Shown piece after piece: positions 1 to 5,827 of a DNA stretch of 5,981 nucleotides. A program made the position numbers and the translations under genes. The stretch comes from Planctomycetota bacterium (GTDB lineage Bacteria; Planctomycetota; UBA8742; SKZP01; JAIOTL01): positions 1-5,981 of the forward strand of contig JAIOTL010000140.1 of NCBI GenBank assembly GCA_021106775.1, read 5' to 3'. The notes beneath the pieces were generated by a model. It ran no database searches and was not told where the DNA came from. It worked only from the letters and a program-made list of their open reading frames with translations. Positions within the stretch are counted from its first letter, which is position 1. Every line of letters begins with the position of its first letter.

Positions 1-742
1 CATTACAATTGTCAGTGTCATCGACAGAACCCCAGCTTATCCCCCACAGACGCTGTAAATTTGCAGAATATTTTAACAGGAAACAATCGGTTTCTTCATC
101 ACAATTCAAAACGTTAATAAACTGCAATTGATAAATAAAATCCCCGCAAACAAAAATATCATCCATGCTGTTTACCGATACATCCGAAGGCTGCACCTCA
201 GAGTCAGTTGTTGTTCCGCCAAATGTGTCAACCTGTATAAAATTACCCTTAGAATTCAATTTCACCAAAAAACCGTCAGTTATTCCGGTTGGTATTTTCA
301 AAGCATCAGGCGTTCTACCATGGTTGAAATCAACATTTTCGTCAAAATACCCCGTTAAATAGACATTGTTGTCAGAATCCGAGCAAACACCCGTTGCCGT
401 AGCATTGAACGTTCTAACCCATTTAAATTTACCTGCACTGCTAAATTTCGCAACAAATGCATCAGCATCGTTGTCAACAGTCTTAACCGTATGTTTTTGC
501 GAGCTAGGATCGAAATCCACCTCACCTGTAAAAATACCCGCAATATAGATGTTATTATCGACATCTGATGTTGAATCGACAATATTGTCATAGCTTATTC
601 CACCCCAAGTATTAATCCATTCGAAAGCACCATTGAGTTTAATTACGTTTTGAGTGCTATTATCACAACAAACAAATAAAGAAAAAAATAGTACAAATAA
701 AATAACAAACCGTTTCGTGTTTACTGAAGATATTGTTTTCAT
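1..742 (-). CDS. SBBP-type beta-propeller repeat protein, exported, probable lipoprotein (partial, C-terminus outside window)
   Basis: An open frame runs without a stop from an ATG at 742-740 to the left edge, giving the first 247 residues. Residues 11-26 are a hydrophobic export signal ending in SLFVCC, so C25 or C26 could be a lipidated cysteine; the lipobox is atypical because V or C occupies the -1 position instead of G/A/S. The rest is a repeat of about 60 residues: 'D-x-DNN-I/V-Y-x-x-G-x-F' at 60-71 and 120-133, 'VDF(D/N)' at 76-78 and 137-140, and 'D-x-F-x-x-K' followed by an aromatic-rich strand at 94-112, 156-172 and 219-238. A third, degenerate copy has DDIFVCGDF at 194-202. This spacing is typical of SBBP beta-propeller repeats, which form extracellular or surface proteins with no assigned enzymatic activity. 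The start is supported by an AGGTG site 5 nt upstream. Specific function unknown. Confidence 0.82.
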   Translation of the reverse strand, partial: MKTISSVNTKRFVILFVLFFSLFVCCDNSTQNVIKLNGAFEWINTWGGISYDNIVDSTSDVDNNIYIAGIFTGEVDFDPSSQKHTVKTVDNDADAFVAKFSSAGKFKWVRTFNATATGVCSDSDNNVYLTGYFDENVDFNHGRTPDALKIPTGITDGFLVKLNSKGNFIQVDTFGGTTTDSEVQPSDVSVNSMDDIFVCGDFIYQLQFINVLNCDEETDCFLLKYSANLQRLWGISWGSVDDTDNCN

Positions 743-747
743 TTTCG

Positions 748-752
748 CACCT
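748..752 (-). promoter_or_regulatory. Shine-Dalgarno site of the SBBP-repeat gene
   Basis: Read on the minus strand this is AGGTG, 5 nt before the ATG at 742-740. It supports that start codon, which would otherwise be hard to place in this AT-rich leader. Confidence 0.6.
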
Positions 753-759
753 ACATCTC

Positions 760-783
760 ATGTAATTACATATATGTTTAAAC
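760..783. repeat. Chain of three overlapping perfect palindromes in the SBBP gene leader
   Basis: Three exact palindromes overlap end to end: ATGTAATTACAT (760-771), ACATATATGT (768-777) and GTTTAAAC (776-783). They lie between the candidate -10 (801-806) and the ribosome binding site (748-752), so they would be in the transcribed leader or just downstream of the transcription start. This would suit a dimeric repressor operator, but the region is AT-rich and chance palindromes are common in such DNA. Confidence 0.45.
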
Positions 784-800
784 CTATTCTCATATATATA

Positions 801-829
801 ATTATAATCAATTTTTGCGGTTTTCCTAA
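801..829 (-). promoter_or_regulatory. Candidate sigma-70-type promoter for the SBBP-repeat gene
   Basis: On the minus strand the -10 is a perfect TATAAT (801-806). Seventeen bases separate it from a weak -35, TTAGGA (824-829, 3 of 6 consensus bases). The predicted start near 794 gives a leader of about 50 nt that carries the palindrome chain. The separate promoter and the 127-bp gap after the transglutaminase gene suggest that the SBBP gene can be transcribed independently of the thiL unit. No clear terminator hairpin is visible in the gap. Confidence 0.45.
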
Positions 830-869
830 TTAAAATCGTTGATACGGTTAGTTTGACAGACTCGATTCC

Positions 870-2600
870 TTAGAAACCGTTGATTTTGCTGGTTTCGTCA
901 ACCATAAACGGTCTGCCGAGTCTGTTATCATCAGCATCAGCGAGAATCAGTATTGTTTTGCATGTGCTGAACTCGATTTCAGCACTTTTATCCTCTAATG
1001 CTGTAAATTCATGTACAACAATCCATTCATGATTTTTATATGCCAGAATTTTGTATTTCGCGTCTTTTTTCAGATTTCCGCTTTTCAAAACCATTTTAAC
1101 CGTTGTTTTCTTTGCATCATCCCACTTGAGAAACTCGATTTGCTCATTAATTACGAGAAAGCTGTCTACAATAGGTTCATGCTTGTTTTCATTATAATAA
1201 TTGTGATGAGAATAACTCAACGAAAGCCAGCAATTGCTGTTTGCACCTATATTTTTTGCTTGCAGAATTCCCTTTTCATCGGTTTTATAACGTGCAACAG
1301 CAACCCACATGTCATGATTCCAGACATTGAGAAAGACATCGGTTTCGGGTTTAAGGTTTTCAAGGGTAAAATTAGCTACATTGCCGAATTCCACCGTAAC
1401 ATCCTTGCGCACACCATAACCGTTGCGAGTGTAAACCTTGGCTGCTTTTGTATAGCGTTTTTGTCCACCAACAAGTTTATTGTCCTTGTAATATCCCGAC
1501 CACGCATGATTTCCGTCACCTCTTGCCCAGGCAGGGGTATAAACATGCATCGCCGGTATTCCCACGCTCATTAAAAGTCGATTCTCAAAGTTTGTCATCT
1601 CCTCGCACCTGCCTTCGTGAGACAACATTAGTGATAGAAATCCCTGGTCCTCGAAAAATACGTCTTTTCTATATTTTACAATCATGCCGTAAATCGAAGA
1701 TGCATATTTCTTTGCTTCATCAAGTGTTTTCATTTTGCTGACTATCGGTGCAAGGGCGTTGTAGCAACGGGCACGCCAGCTGAACATTTGTTCCTCTGAA
1801 CATCGATGCGGAAGTACATAATCCTTAAATATTTCATCGCTCATGTTTTTGCACCAAGGCAAATCCTTTCGGGCTTTCAGCGCGTAGTAAACGTTGTTGA
1901 AGAATTCACCCTCAGGCATAAAATCAGCGTCAGAATGAAGGATTGTCGCGGTTTCTTCCTTGTTGAGATTGCGAAATCCGGCTTCTGCCATGTTTTCAAG
2001 TACGTAAATTGCGAATTTCAAATCCTCAGCAGGGATATTGAGCTTGAGTAGAGTAAATTCCTTGAGAAGCTGTTGTCCCTTTTTATTTTTCAACAGAGAA
2101 TCAAGGATATCCTTTGTTTCTTTTGATGTCCCATCAGGTAATAATGTGCTGAAAGTTTCTGCCATTTTATACCCATCAGGAATCTCAGGTAGCTTTATCT
2201 CATCAGGCATGTAAAGCTTTGTTAATGTAAATTCAACGTTTTCGTCAATCTTTGATTCGCGAATTCGGTGATTATTTTTATATCCGAGAAAAATTTTCCC
2301 GTCTTTTGGCGTTGTTACGATGATGTTAGTCGGCTTGACCAAAAAACCTTCTTTTGCACGAAAAATATCGTGTCCGGGTGCAGACTTCACCGTCAGCATG
2401 TCAGCGTCCGACAATTTCAGGAATTTAACTGCAGAATTCGGAACGCCATCGGGAAAATACTTCTCATTAAGATACTGAACAATCTCATCGCTAAGCATGT
2501 TCGGGTTTTGCTTTAGAATGTAGCTCCGATTGTCTGCAGCACCAGAGCTTGCTAACATCAATCCCATGAGAATCAATGCAAACAATGTATATTTCTTCAT
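870..2600 (-). CDS. Secreted transglutaminase-like (papain-fold) domain protein
   Basis: A 576-residue protein with a Sec signal peptide: KK at 2-3, a hydrophobic core at 5-17 and an SSGAAD cleavage region at 18-23. It is therefore expected outside the cytoplasm. Residues about 232-345 carry the helical part and the active site: a DYVLPHRCSEEQMFSWR stretch at 260-276, resembling a motif preceding the catalytic core in Bacteroidetes-type transglutaminase-like proteins, then GRCEEM with the probable nucleophile C332. GDGNHAW at 361-367 supplies the probable H365. A clear third Asp is not visible at the usual 15-17 residues after the His; D373 is the nearest but close, and Q380 lies near the expected site. 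After about 400 there are beta-rich segments (DVFLNVWNHDMWVAVA, 421-436), probably accessory Ig-like or regulatory-like domains. The family includes proteases, amidases and cross-linking enzymes, so the substrate is unknown. It sits 12 bp downstream of thiL with its own AGGAG site, probably in the same transcript. Confidence 0.8.
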   Translation of the reverse strand: MKKYTLFALILMGLMLASSGAADNRSYILKQNPNMLSDEIVQYLNEKYFPDGVPNSAVKFLKLSDADMLTVKSAPGHDIFRAKEGFLVKPTNIIVTTPKDGKIFLGYKNNHRIRESKIDENVEFTLTKLYMPDEIKLPEIPDGYKMAETFSTLLPDGTSKETKDILDSLLKNKKGQQLLKEFTLLKLNIPAEDLKFAIYVLENMAEAGFRNLNKEETATILHSDADFMPEGEFFNNVYYALKARKDLPWCKNMSDEIFKDYVLPHRCSEEQMFSWRARCYNALAPIVSKMKTLDEAKKYASSIYGMIVKYRKDVFFEDQGFLSLMLSHEGRCEEMTNFENRLLMSVGIPAMHVYTPAWARGDGNHAWSGYYKDNKLVGGQKRYTKAAKVYTRNGYGVRKDVTVEFGNVANFTLENLKPETDVFLNVWNHDMWVAVARYKTDEKGILQAKNIGANSNCWLSLSYSHHNYYNENKHEPIVDSFLVINEQIEFLKWDDAKKTTVKMVLKSGNLKKDAKYKILAYKNHEWIVVHEFTALEDKSAEIEFSTCKTILILADADDNRLGRPFMVDETSKINGF

Positions 2601-2605
2601 AATTG

Positions 2606-2610
2606 CTCCT
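2606..2610 (-). promoter_or_regulatory. Shine-Dalgarno site of the transglutaminase-like gene
   Basis: AGGAG on the minus strand, 5 nt before the ATG at 2600-2598 and inside the 12-bp gap after the thiL stop. It fixes the start just before the signal peptide and indicates independent translation initiation within a shared thiL transcript. Confidence 0.75.
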
Positions 2611-2612
2611 AT

Positions 2613-3548
2613 TTAATGTTTGAAATGGTCGAAACTTTCAGGCTTAATGTCAACAAGTTGACCGTTTGCAAGCTGAATTTTATACCCAAAACCCTTTTCC
2701 ATAATCTCACCGATATTACTTAACTCGACATCAAAATTCCACGAACTCTCAAGCACCTGCGCTTTTTCCTTTGCAATTGTAAATAAAAGCTCAAAATCCT
2801 CGCCGTCATTAAGCGCATGAACCCACGCACTTTTACCAGTTTTTTTCGAGTTTTTATCAGCATATTCCGAAATCGGTAGCTTTTCCTCATAAATCTGCGC
2901 TCCAACGTTGCTATCCGCAAGAATATGTCCCAAATCGCCACTTAAACCGTCGCTAATGTCAATCATCGAAGTAATTCCATGCTCAGCAAGGAAAATTCCT
3001 TCTTTGATACGTGGTTCAAAATTTAGATGTTTTTTTGACGCATACGAACCGCCTAAATTGCCCGTAACAACAATTAAATCACCTACCTGCGCAGTTTTCC
3101 GAAGCGCAGGCTCAAAACCTGCATTCATAACACCAATTAACGTCAGTGTAAAAACCATGCCATCAACATCAGGTGTAAATCCCGTAATATCTCCGCCGAC
3201 AATCTGAATCTCACTTTCCTTCGCAAACTGAAAAATCGACTTGATAATTATTTCGCTTTTTTCCTGAAATCTTCTCCCTGACATACTCGACGTAACAACC
3301 GCAAACATTGGTTTTCCACCCATCGCAGCAATATCACTCATGCTGACCGCCAGAATCTTCCTACCAACTAATTCTGCACTGTCATTTGCATCAAAATGCA
3401 CATCCTCAACAAGCGTGTCCGTCGTGATAAGAAATTTCTGACCCGAAATATCAAAAACCGCACAATCATCGCCGATGCCGTGCTGAATCAGCGGACAACG
3501 ATGCTGTTCCATGTTCGCAAGCCTACCGATAAACTCAAATTCATTCAT
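2613..3548 (-). CDS. thiL: Thiamine-monophosphate kinase
   Basis: ThiL phosphorylates thiamine monophosphate with ATP to make thiamine diphosphate, the last step of cofactor synthesis, in the cytoplasm. At 311 residues it has the usual family length. The family's Mg/ATP-binding signatures appear in order: GIGDDCAV (24-31), TTDTLVEDVHF (42-52), SMSDIAAMGG (69-78), VGGD (117-120), VTGNLGGS (161-168), MIDISDGL (195-202) and NDGEDFELL (247-255). All Asp-rich metal-binding motifs are intact, so it should be active. The N-terminus MNEFEFIGRL matches the normal ThiL start. No good Shine-Dalgarno precedes the ATG; the predicted leader is only about 16 nt. No other thiamine genes are visible in the window. 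It is divergent from fabD and leads into the transglutaminase-like gene, a pairing with no obvious functional logic. Confidence 0.96.
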   Translation of the reverse strand: MNEFEFIGRLANMEQHRCPLIQHGIGDDCAVFDISGQKFLITTDTLVEDVHFDANDSAELVGRKILAVSMSDIAAMGGKPMFAVVTSSMSGRRFQEKSEIIIKSIFQFAKESEIQIVGGDITGFTPDVDGMVFTLTLIGVMNAGFEPALRKTAQVGDLIVVTGNLGGSYASKKHLNFEPRIKEGIFLAEHGITSMIDISDGLSGDLGHILADSNVGAQIYEEKLPISEYADKNSKKTGKSAWVHALNDGEDFELLFTIAKEKAQVLESSWNFDVELSNIGEIMEKGFGYKIQLANGQLVDIKPESFDHFKH

Positions 3549-3570
3549 AATATTACTTTGTTAAGTATTG

Positions 3571-3599
3571 TTGATATGTACAATCTTACTTTGTGTTAA
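3571..3599 (-). promoter_or_regulatory. Candidate thiL promoter
   Basis: On the minus strand: -35 TTAACA (3594-3599, 5 of 6 consensus bases), a 17-bp spacer and -10 TATCAA (3571-3576, 4 of 6). The predicted start near 3564 lies about 16 nt before the thiL ATG. The same hexamers read in the other direction form the fabD candidate. No thiamine-diphosphate riboswitch can fit in so short a leader. Confidence 0.45.
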
Positions 3600-3600
3600 T
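3571..3600 (+). promoter_or_regulatory. Candidate fabD promoter, overlapping the thiL promoter
   Basis: On the plus strand: -35 TTGATA (3571-3576, 5 of 6 consensus bases), an 18-bp spacer and -10 GTTAAT (3595-3600, 4 of 6) preceded by an extended TGT (3592-3594). The predicted start near 3607 gives a leader of about 40 nt before the fabD ATG. It occupies almost the same bases as the thiL candidate, so the two polymerases would exclude each other. Confidence 0.4.
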
Positions 3601-3637
3601 TAGTTCGCTAATAATATTACTTAAATGAAAAACATAT

Positions 3638-3642
3638 GAGGG
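3638..3642 (+). promoter_or_regulatory. Shine-Dalgarno site of fabD
   Basis: GAGGG lies 4 nt before the ATG at 3647-3649. The spacing is slightly short but acceptable, and it supports this start, which is also the one that gives the family's normal N-terminus just before the PGQGAQ motif. Confidence 0.7.
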
Positions 3643-3646
3643 AAAA

Positions 3647-4573
3647 ATGAGCAAGAAAGCGATTTTAATGCCGGGACAGGGTGCACAGTTCGTCGGCATG
3701 GGCAAGGATTTGGCTGAGAATTTTAAGTCCGCCAGGGAAATTTTTGAACGTGCCAATGAGAAATTGGGCATCGACCTGGCAAAATTTTGTTTCGAAGGAC
3801 CTGAGGATGGGCTGAAACGGACGGATGTTCAGCAACCGGCGATTTTAACGCATTCGATTGCAGCGTTTGAGGCGATGAAAGAGGTCAAAGGTGAGGAATT
3901 TGCTGCTGCGGAAGCGACTTGTGGCTTGAGTCTCGGTGAATATTCCGCGCTGATTGTTGCTGGTGCGATGAATTTTGAAGACGGTGTGTATCTGGTGAGT
4001 AAACGCGGTGAATTTATGCAGAAAGCGTGCGATGAATATCCTTCGGGGCTTGTAAGCGTGCTAAAGCTTTTGCGGGATGAGGTTTCGGAGATTTGCACGA
4101 AGGCAGCAGCGGAAACTGGCGAACATTGCGTACTCGGCAACATTTTAGGTGAGAAGAATATAACGGTTTCAGGCGGTTTGAAGGCGCTTGAGGTTGTTGT
4201 AAATCTTGCCAAGGAAAAGCGTGCGCGTGCAATGCTTCTCAAGGTTGCTGGGGCGTTTCATTCGCCGTACATGGAAAGCGCAAGGGCTGCACTCGCTGAG
4301 GAGATTGAGAAAACAACGTTCAATCCGCCTGCAATTACTGTGATTTCGAATGTTACAGGCAAGCCAGCCTCTGATGTTGCGGAGATTAAGGGGAATCTGG
4401 TGAAGCAGCTTTCGTGTCCGGTGTTGTGGTCGGACAGCATGAAGCATCTGGTATCGGAAGGTTTCAACGATTTCTGGGAGTTCGGACCCGGGCAGGTGTT
4501 GACAGGTCTTCTCAAGCGCGAAGGCATCGAAGCTACCTACACCAACATCACCCTCGCCACCCACCTCCAATAG
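3647..4573 (+). CDS. fabD: Malonyl-CoA:acyl carrier protein transacylase
   Basis: FabD moves the malonyl group from CoA to acyl carrier protein, supplying extender units for type II fatty-acid synthesis in the cytoplasm. The 308-residue length is normal for the family. Motifs in order: MPGQGAQ (8-14), GLSLGEYSAL (93-102) with nucleophile S95, the carboxylate-binding arginine R120 in SKRGEFMQ, GAFHSPYM (202-209) with catalytic H205, and EFGPGQVLTGL (278-288). One departure is the loop at 164-176: E. coli FabD has an N-x-x-PGQ-type loop here, whereas this protein has GNILGEKN with no PGQ. Activity is still expected because the Ser-His pair and Arg are intact. No fabH, fabG, acpP or fabF neighbour is present. 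The last codons (about 4533-4570) are strongly C-rich compared with the rest. Sampled lines give 43-53% GC, higher than its neighbours. Confidence 0.96.
   Translation: MSKKAILMPGQGAQFVGMGKDLAENFKSAREIFERANEKLGIDLAKFCFEGPEDGLKRTDVQQPAILTHSIAAFEAMKEVKGEEFAAAEATCGLSLGEYSALIVAGAMNFEDGVYLVSKRGEFMQKACDEYPSGLVSVLKLLRDEVSEICTKAAAETGEHCVLGNILGEKNITVSGGLKALEVVVNLAKEKRARAMLLKVAGAFHSPYMESARAALAEEIEKTTFNPPAITVISNVTGKPASDVAEIKGNLVKQLSCPVLWSDSMKHLVSEGFNDFWEFGPGQVLTGLLKREGIEATYTNITLATHLQ
4533..4570 (+). other. C-rich, G-poor tract at the end of fabD (possible Rho-loading region; G-runs on the other strand)
   Basis: In these 38 bases 21 are C and only one is G, unlike the rest of fabD. Such C>G stretches with many pyrimidine-C dinucleotides resemble Rho utilisation sites, and no intrinsic terminator follows. 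The complementary strand contains four short G runs close together (opposite 4557-4568), a possible two-layer G-quadruplex in the template strand. Both readings are inference; the tract is also coding and would be partly covered by the terminating ribosome. Confidence 0.35.
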
Positions 4574-4704
4574 GATCTTGTTTTTGTAATATCTGATGAT
4601 GATTTAATGCTCTGTTATCTTATCATATTTACAATACTGTGTTAATATGGTCTTGTAGATCAAATGCGTATATTGTTTTAATGTTATTATTAATATGATG
4701 CATT
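4574..4704 (+). promoter_or_regulatory. AT-rich gap with a weak promoter candidate for the HEPN-like gene
   Basis: This 131-bp gap separates fabD from the AT-rich downstream gene. A T-run near 4585 is not preceded by a convincing hairpin, so no intrinsic terminator is called. A weak promoter candidate is -35 TTGTAG (4653-4658), an 18-bp spacer and -10 TTTAAT (4677-4682, 5 of 6 consensus bases), predicting a start only about 15 nt before the ATG at 4705. No Shine-Dalgarno is visible before that ATG. An in-frame TGA at 4696-4698 rules out a longer N-terminus. Confidence 0.35.
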
Positions 4705-5790
4705 ATGAATATTGAAATCCCAGAACCTAACAACTTAGTCGAATTAAAAGAAATTCTAGAAAAACTATTATGTCTTCGAGTAATAGTTGAAAAATTGTTT
4801 TTTCTTCCACCAAATAGTGCAGACTTTTATGACAAAAGATGGGGAATGATTTGTCAAAACCCAAACAATGTAATTAGTTATATAGGGATAGGATTGTTTA
4901 GAACATTAGAAACAGAATTTATTGATATCCAAAAGAAATGTCCGTTAAAAGTAAGTTTAGATGATTTTGCCAAGAGATTTAACGAAATTATCAGATCAAA
5001 AAAACATGTTATGACATTGGGAGAATTATTTTCTTATATTGATCTATCTAAACTAACTTATCTGAGATTTTTACAGGATCCCCTACATACAAAGATTTTA
5101 ATTTCAAAAAATCCACAAACACGAATAGAGGATAGTGATTTACTTGGGGAGTCATTTTTTCTTCTTGTTAAAGCAGAGAATGAATTGAAAAAACATAAGA
5201 TAGTCAAACAAAAAGAAAAAAATCAATTAATTAGGAGATATTTAAGTTTACTAAATAGTAATATCTCTTTGTATTCTAAATTATCATGTGTTAACTTTTG
5301 TGCAACTGTTGAAAGTTTTGTAAATAGCATTGGGTATGATTATTTCATGAGGAATAAACAAAACATTGAAGAATCAGATGTAATGTTTACCAAATTACAA
5401 GGTTATAAACTTTCAAGTAATGGAAGGCCTATTTATCTTAGTTTAATAAATAAAATGAAATATTTTGTAAAAGTTTTAACGAATAATAATGTTGAAATTA
5501 ACGATTCAATTGAACCCTTCAAAACATTTAGTGGACATACTGAAATTCGAGATTCTTCTGTGCATTATTCACCAATAAAAGAGGAGATTTTTAAACTTCC
5601 TGTTGATTGGGTAACAAAAGCAAATGATGTCGCAAAATCCTCTATTGAAGTTTGTAAAAGAATTTGGGAATTATGTTATCCAACAAAAACGCAACCAGAT
5701 TATATGCATCAATTTGATTGGAATTATTGGTATAAGAATGCTGAGGAAAGATTAAAAATGGAAGAAGAGATGAATCCTTTGAAAAAGTAA
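4705..5790 (+). CDS. Hypothetical protein with a C-terminal HEPN-like segment
   Basis: A 361-residue, Lys-, Asn- and Ile-rich cytoplasmic protein with no signal peptide or membrane segment. Residues 1-165 are not recognised; they look mostly helical. Residues about 185-290 resemble HEPN domains: a helix with a conserved-type acidic residue (CATVESFVNSIG, E203), a spacer rich in lysine with KLQGYK (230-235), then EIRDSSVHYSP (280-290), giving an R-x4-H motif with R282 and H287. In HEPN families this pair forms the RNA-cleaving site of toxins and abortive-infection proteins, although many HEPN-like proteins are not nucleases. Sampled lines are only 22-30% GC, far below fabD, suggesting separate ancestry. 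It converges with a helix-turn-helix gene 37 bp away. The start is the first ATG after an in-frame TGA. The gene is certain; the HEPN assignment is by pattern only, and no function is asserted. Confidence 0.6.
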   Translation: MNIEIPEPNNLVELKEILEKLLCLRVIVEKLFFLPPNSADFYDKRWGMICQNPNNVISYIGIGLFRTLETEFIDIQKKCPLKVSLDDFAKRFNEIIRSKKHVMTLGELFSYIDLSKLTYLRFLQDPLHTKILISKNPQTRIEDSDLLGESFFLLVKAENELKKHKIVKQKEKNQLIRRYLSLLNSNISLYSKLSCVNFCATVESFVNSIGYDYFMRNKQNIEESDVMFTKLQGYKLSSNGRPIYLSLINKMKYFVKVLTNNNVEINDSIEPFKTFSGHTEIRDSSVHYSPIKEEIFKLPVDWVTKANDVAKSSIEVCKRIWELCYPTKTQPDYMHQFDWNYWYKNAEERLKMEEEMNPLKK

Positions 5791-5793
5791 TTG

Positions 5794-5826
5794 AATTCCT
5801 AACGATTTTTGATGTCGTTTCGAATT
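5794..5826. repeat. Imperfect inverted repeat filling the convergent gap
   Basis: AATTC (5794-5798) and AACGA (5801-5805) are matched by TCGTT (5815-5819) and GAATT (5822-5826), giving a ten-base-pair stem interrupted by a 2x2 internal loop, with a 9-nt loop at 5806-5814. It fills almost the entire 37-bp gap between two convergent stop codons, where a bidirectional terminator is expected. It is AT-rich and lacks a strong T-run on either side, so it may be weak or incidental. Confidence 0.4.
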
Positions 5827-5827
5827 A

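Larger units (their letters stand above)
3547..3622. repeat. Three regularly spaced TTACTT-type elements in the divergent promoter gap
   Basis: The 12-mer ATAATATTACTT occurs exactly at 3547-3558 and 3611-3622. A related element, TTACTTTGTTAA (3553-3564), is repeated with a 2-base insertion at 3586-3599. The shared TTACT core thus starts at 3553, 3586 and 3617, spaced 33 and 31 bp, about three helical turns, and flanks or overlaps both candidate promoters. They could be binding sites for a shared regulator or residues of local duplication; AT-richness weakens the case. Confidence 0.4.

Noticed and set aside
355..591. 78-codon minus-strand open frame within the SBBP gene
   Set aside because: It lies in another frame of the SBBP repeat gene, which is supported by repeats, start signal and ribosome binding site.
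818..839. Terminator hairpin between the transglutaminase-like and SBBP genes
   Set aside because: A 7-bp arm pair with one mismatch exists, but no T-run follows on the minus strand and it overlaps the better promoter candidate.
1011..1574. 187-codon open frame on the plus strand opposite the transglutaminase-like gene
   Set aside because: It is antisense to a gene with clear domain motifs and a signal peptide, has no ribosome binding site and its translation resembles no protein family; taken as a shadow.
3549..3600. Thiamine diphosphate riboswitch ahead of thiL
   Set aside because: The region is too short and AT-rich and no conserved CTGAGA-type element is present in the leader on the minus strand.
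3829..4570. Several minus-strand open frames opposite fabD
   Set aside because: fabD has all catalytic motifs in the plus frame; the opposite frames show low-complexity Ser/Pro or Arg/His translations typical of shadows.
4574..4640. Intrinsic terminator after fabD
   Set aside because: There is a run of T near 4585 but no GC-rich stem before it; only 3- to 5-bp complementarities are visible.
4705..5790. Transposase or integrase identity for the AT-rich gene
   Set aside because: No DDE or tyrosine recombinase motif pattern and no terminal inverted repeats were found around it.
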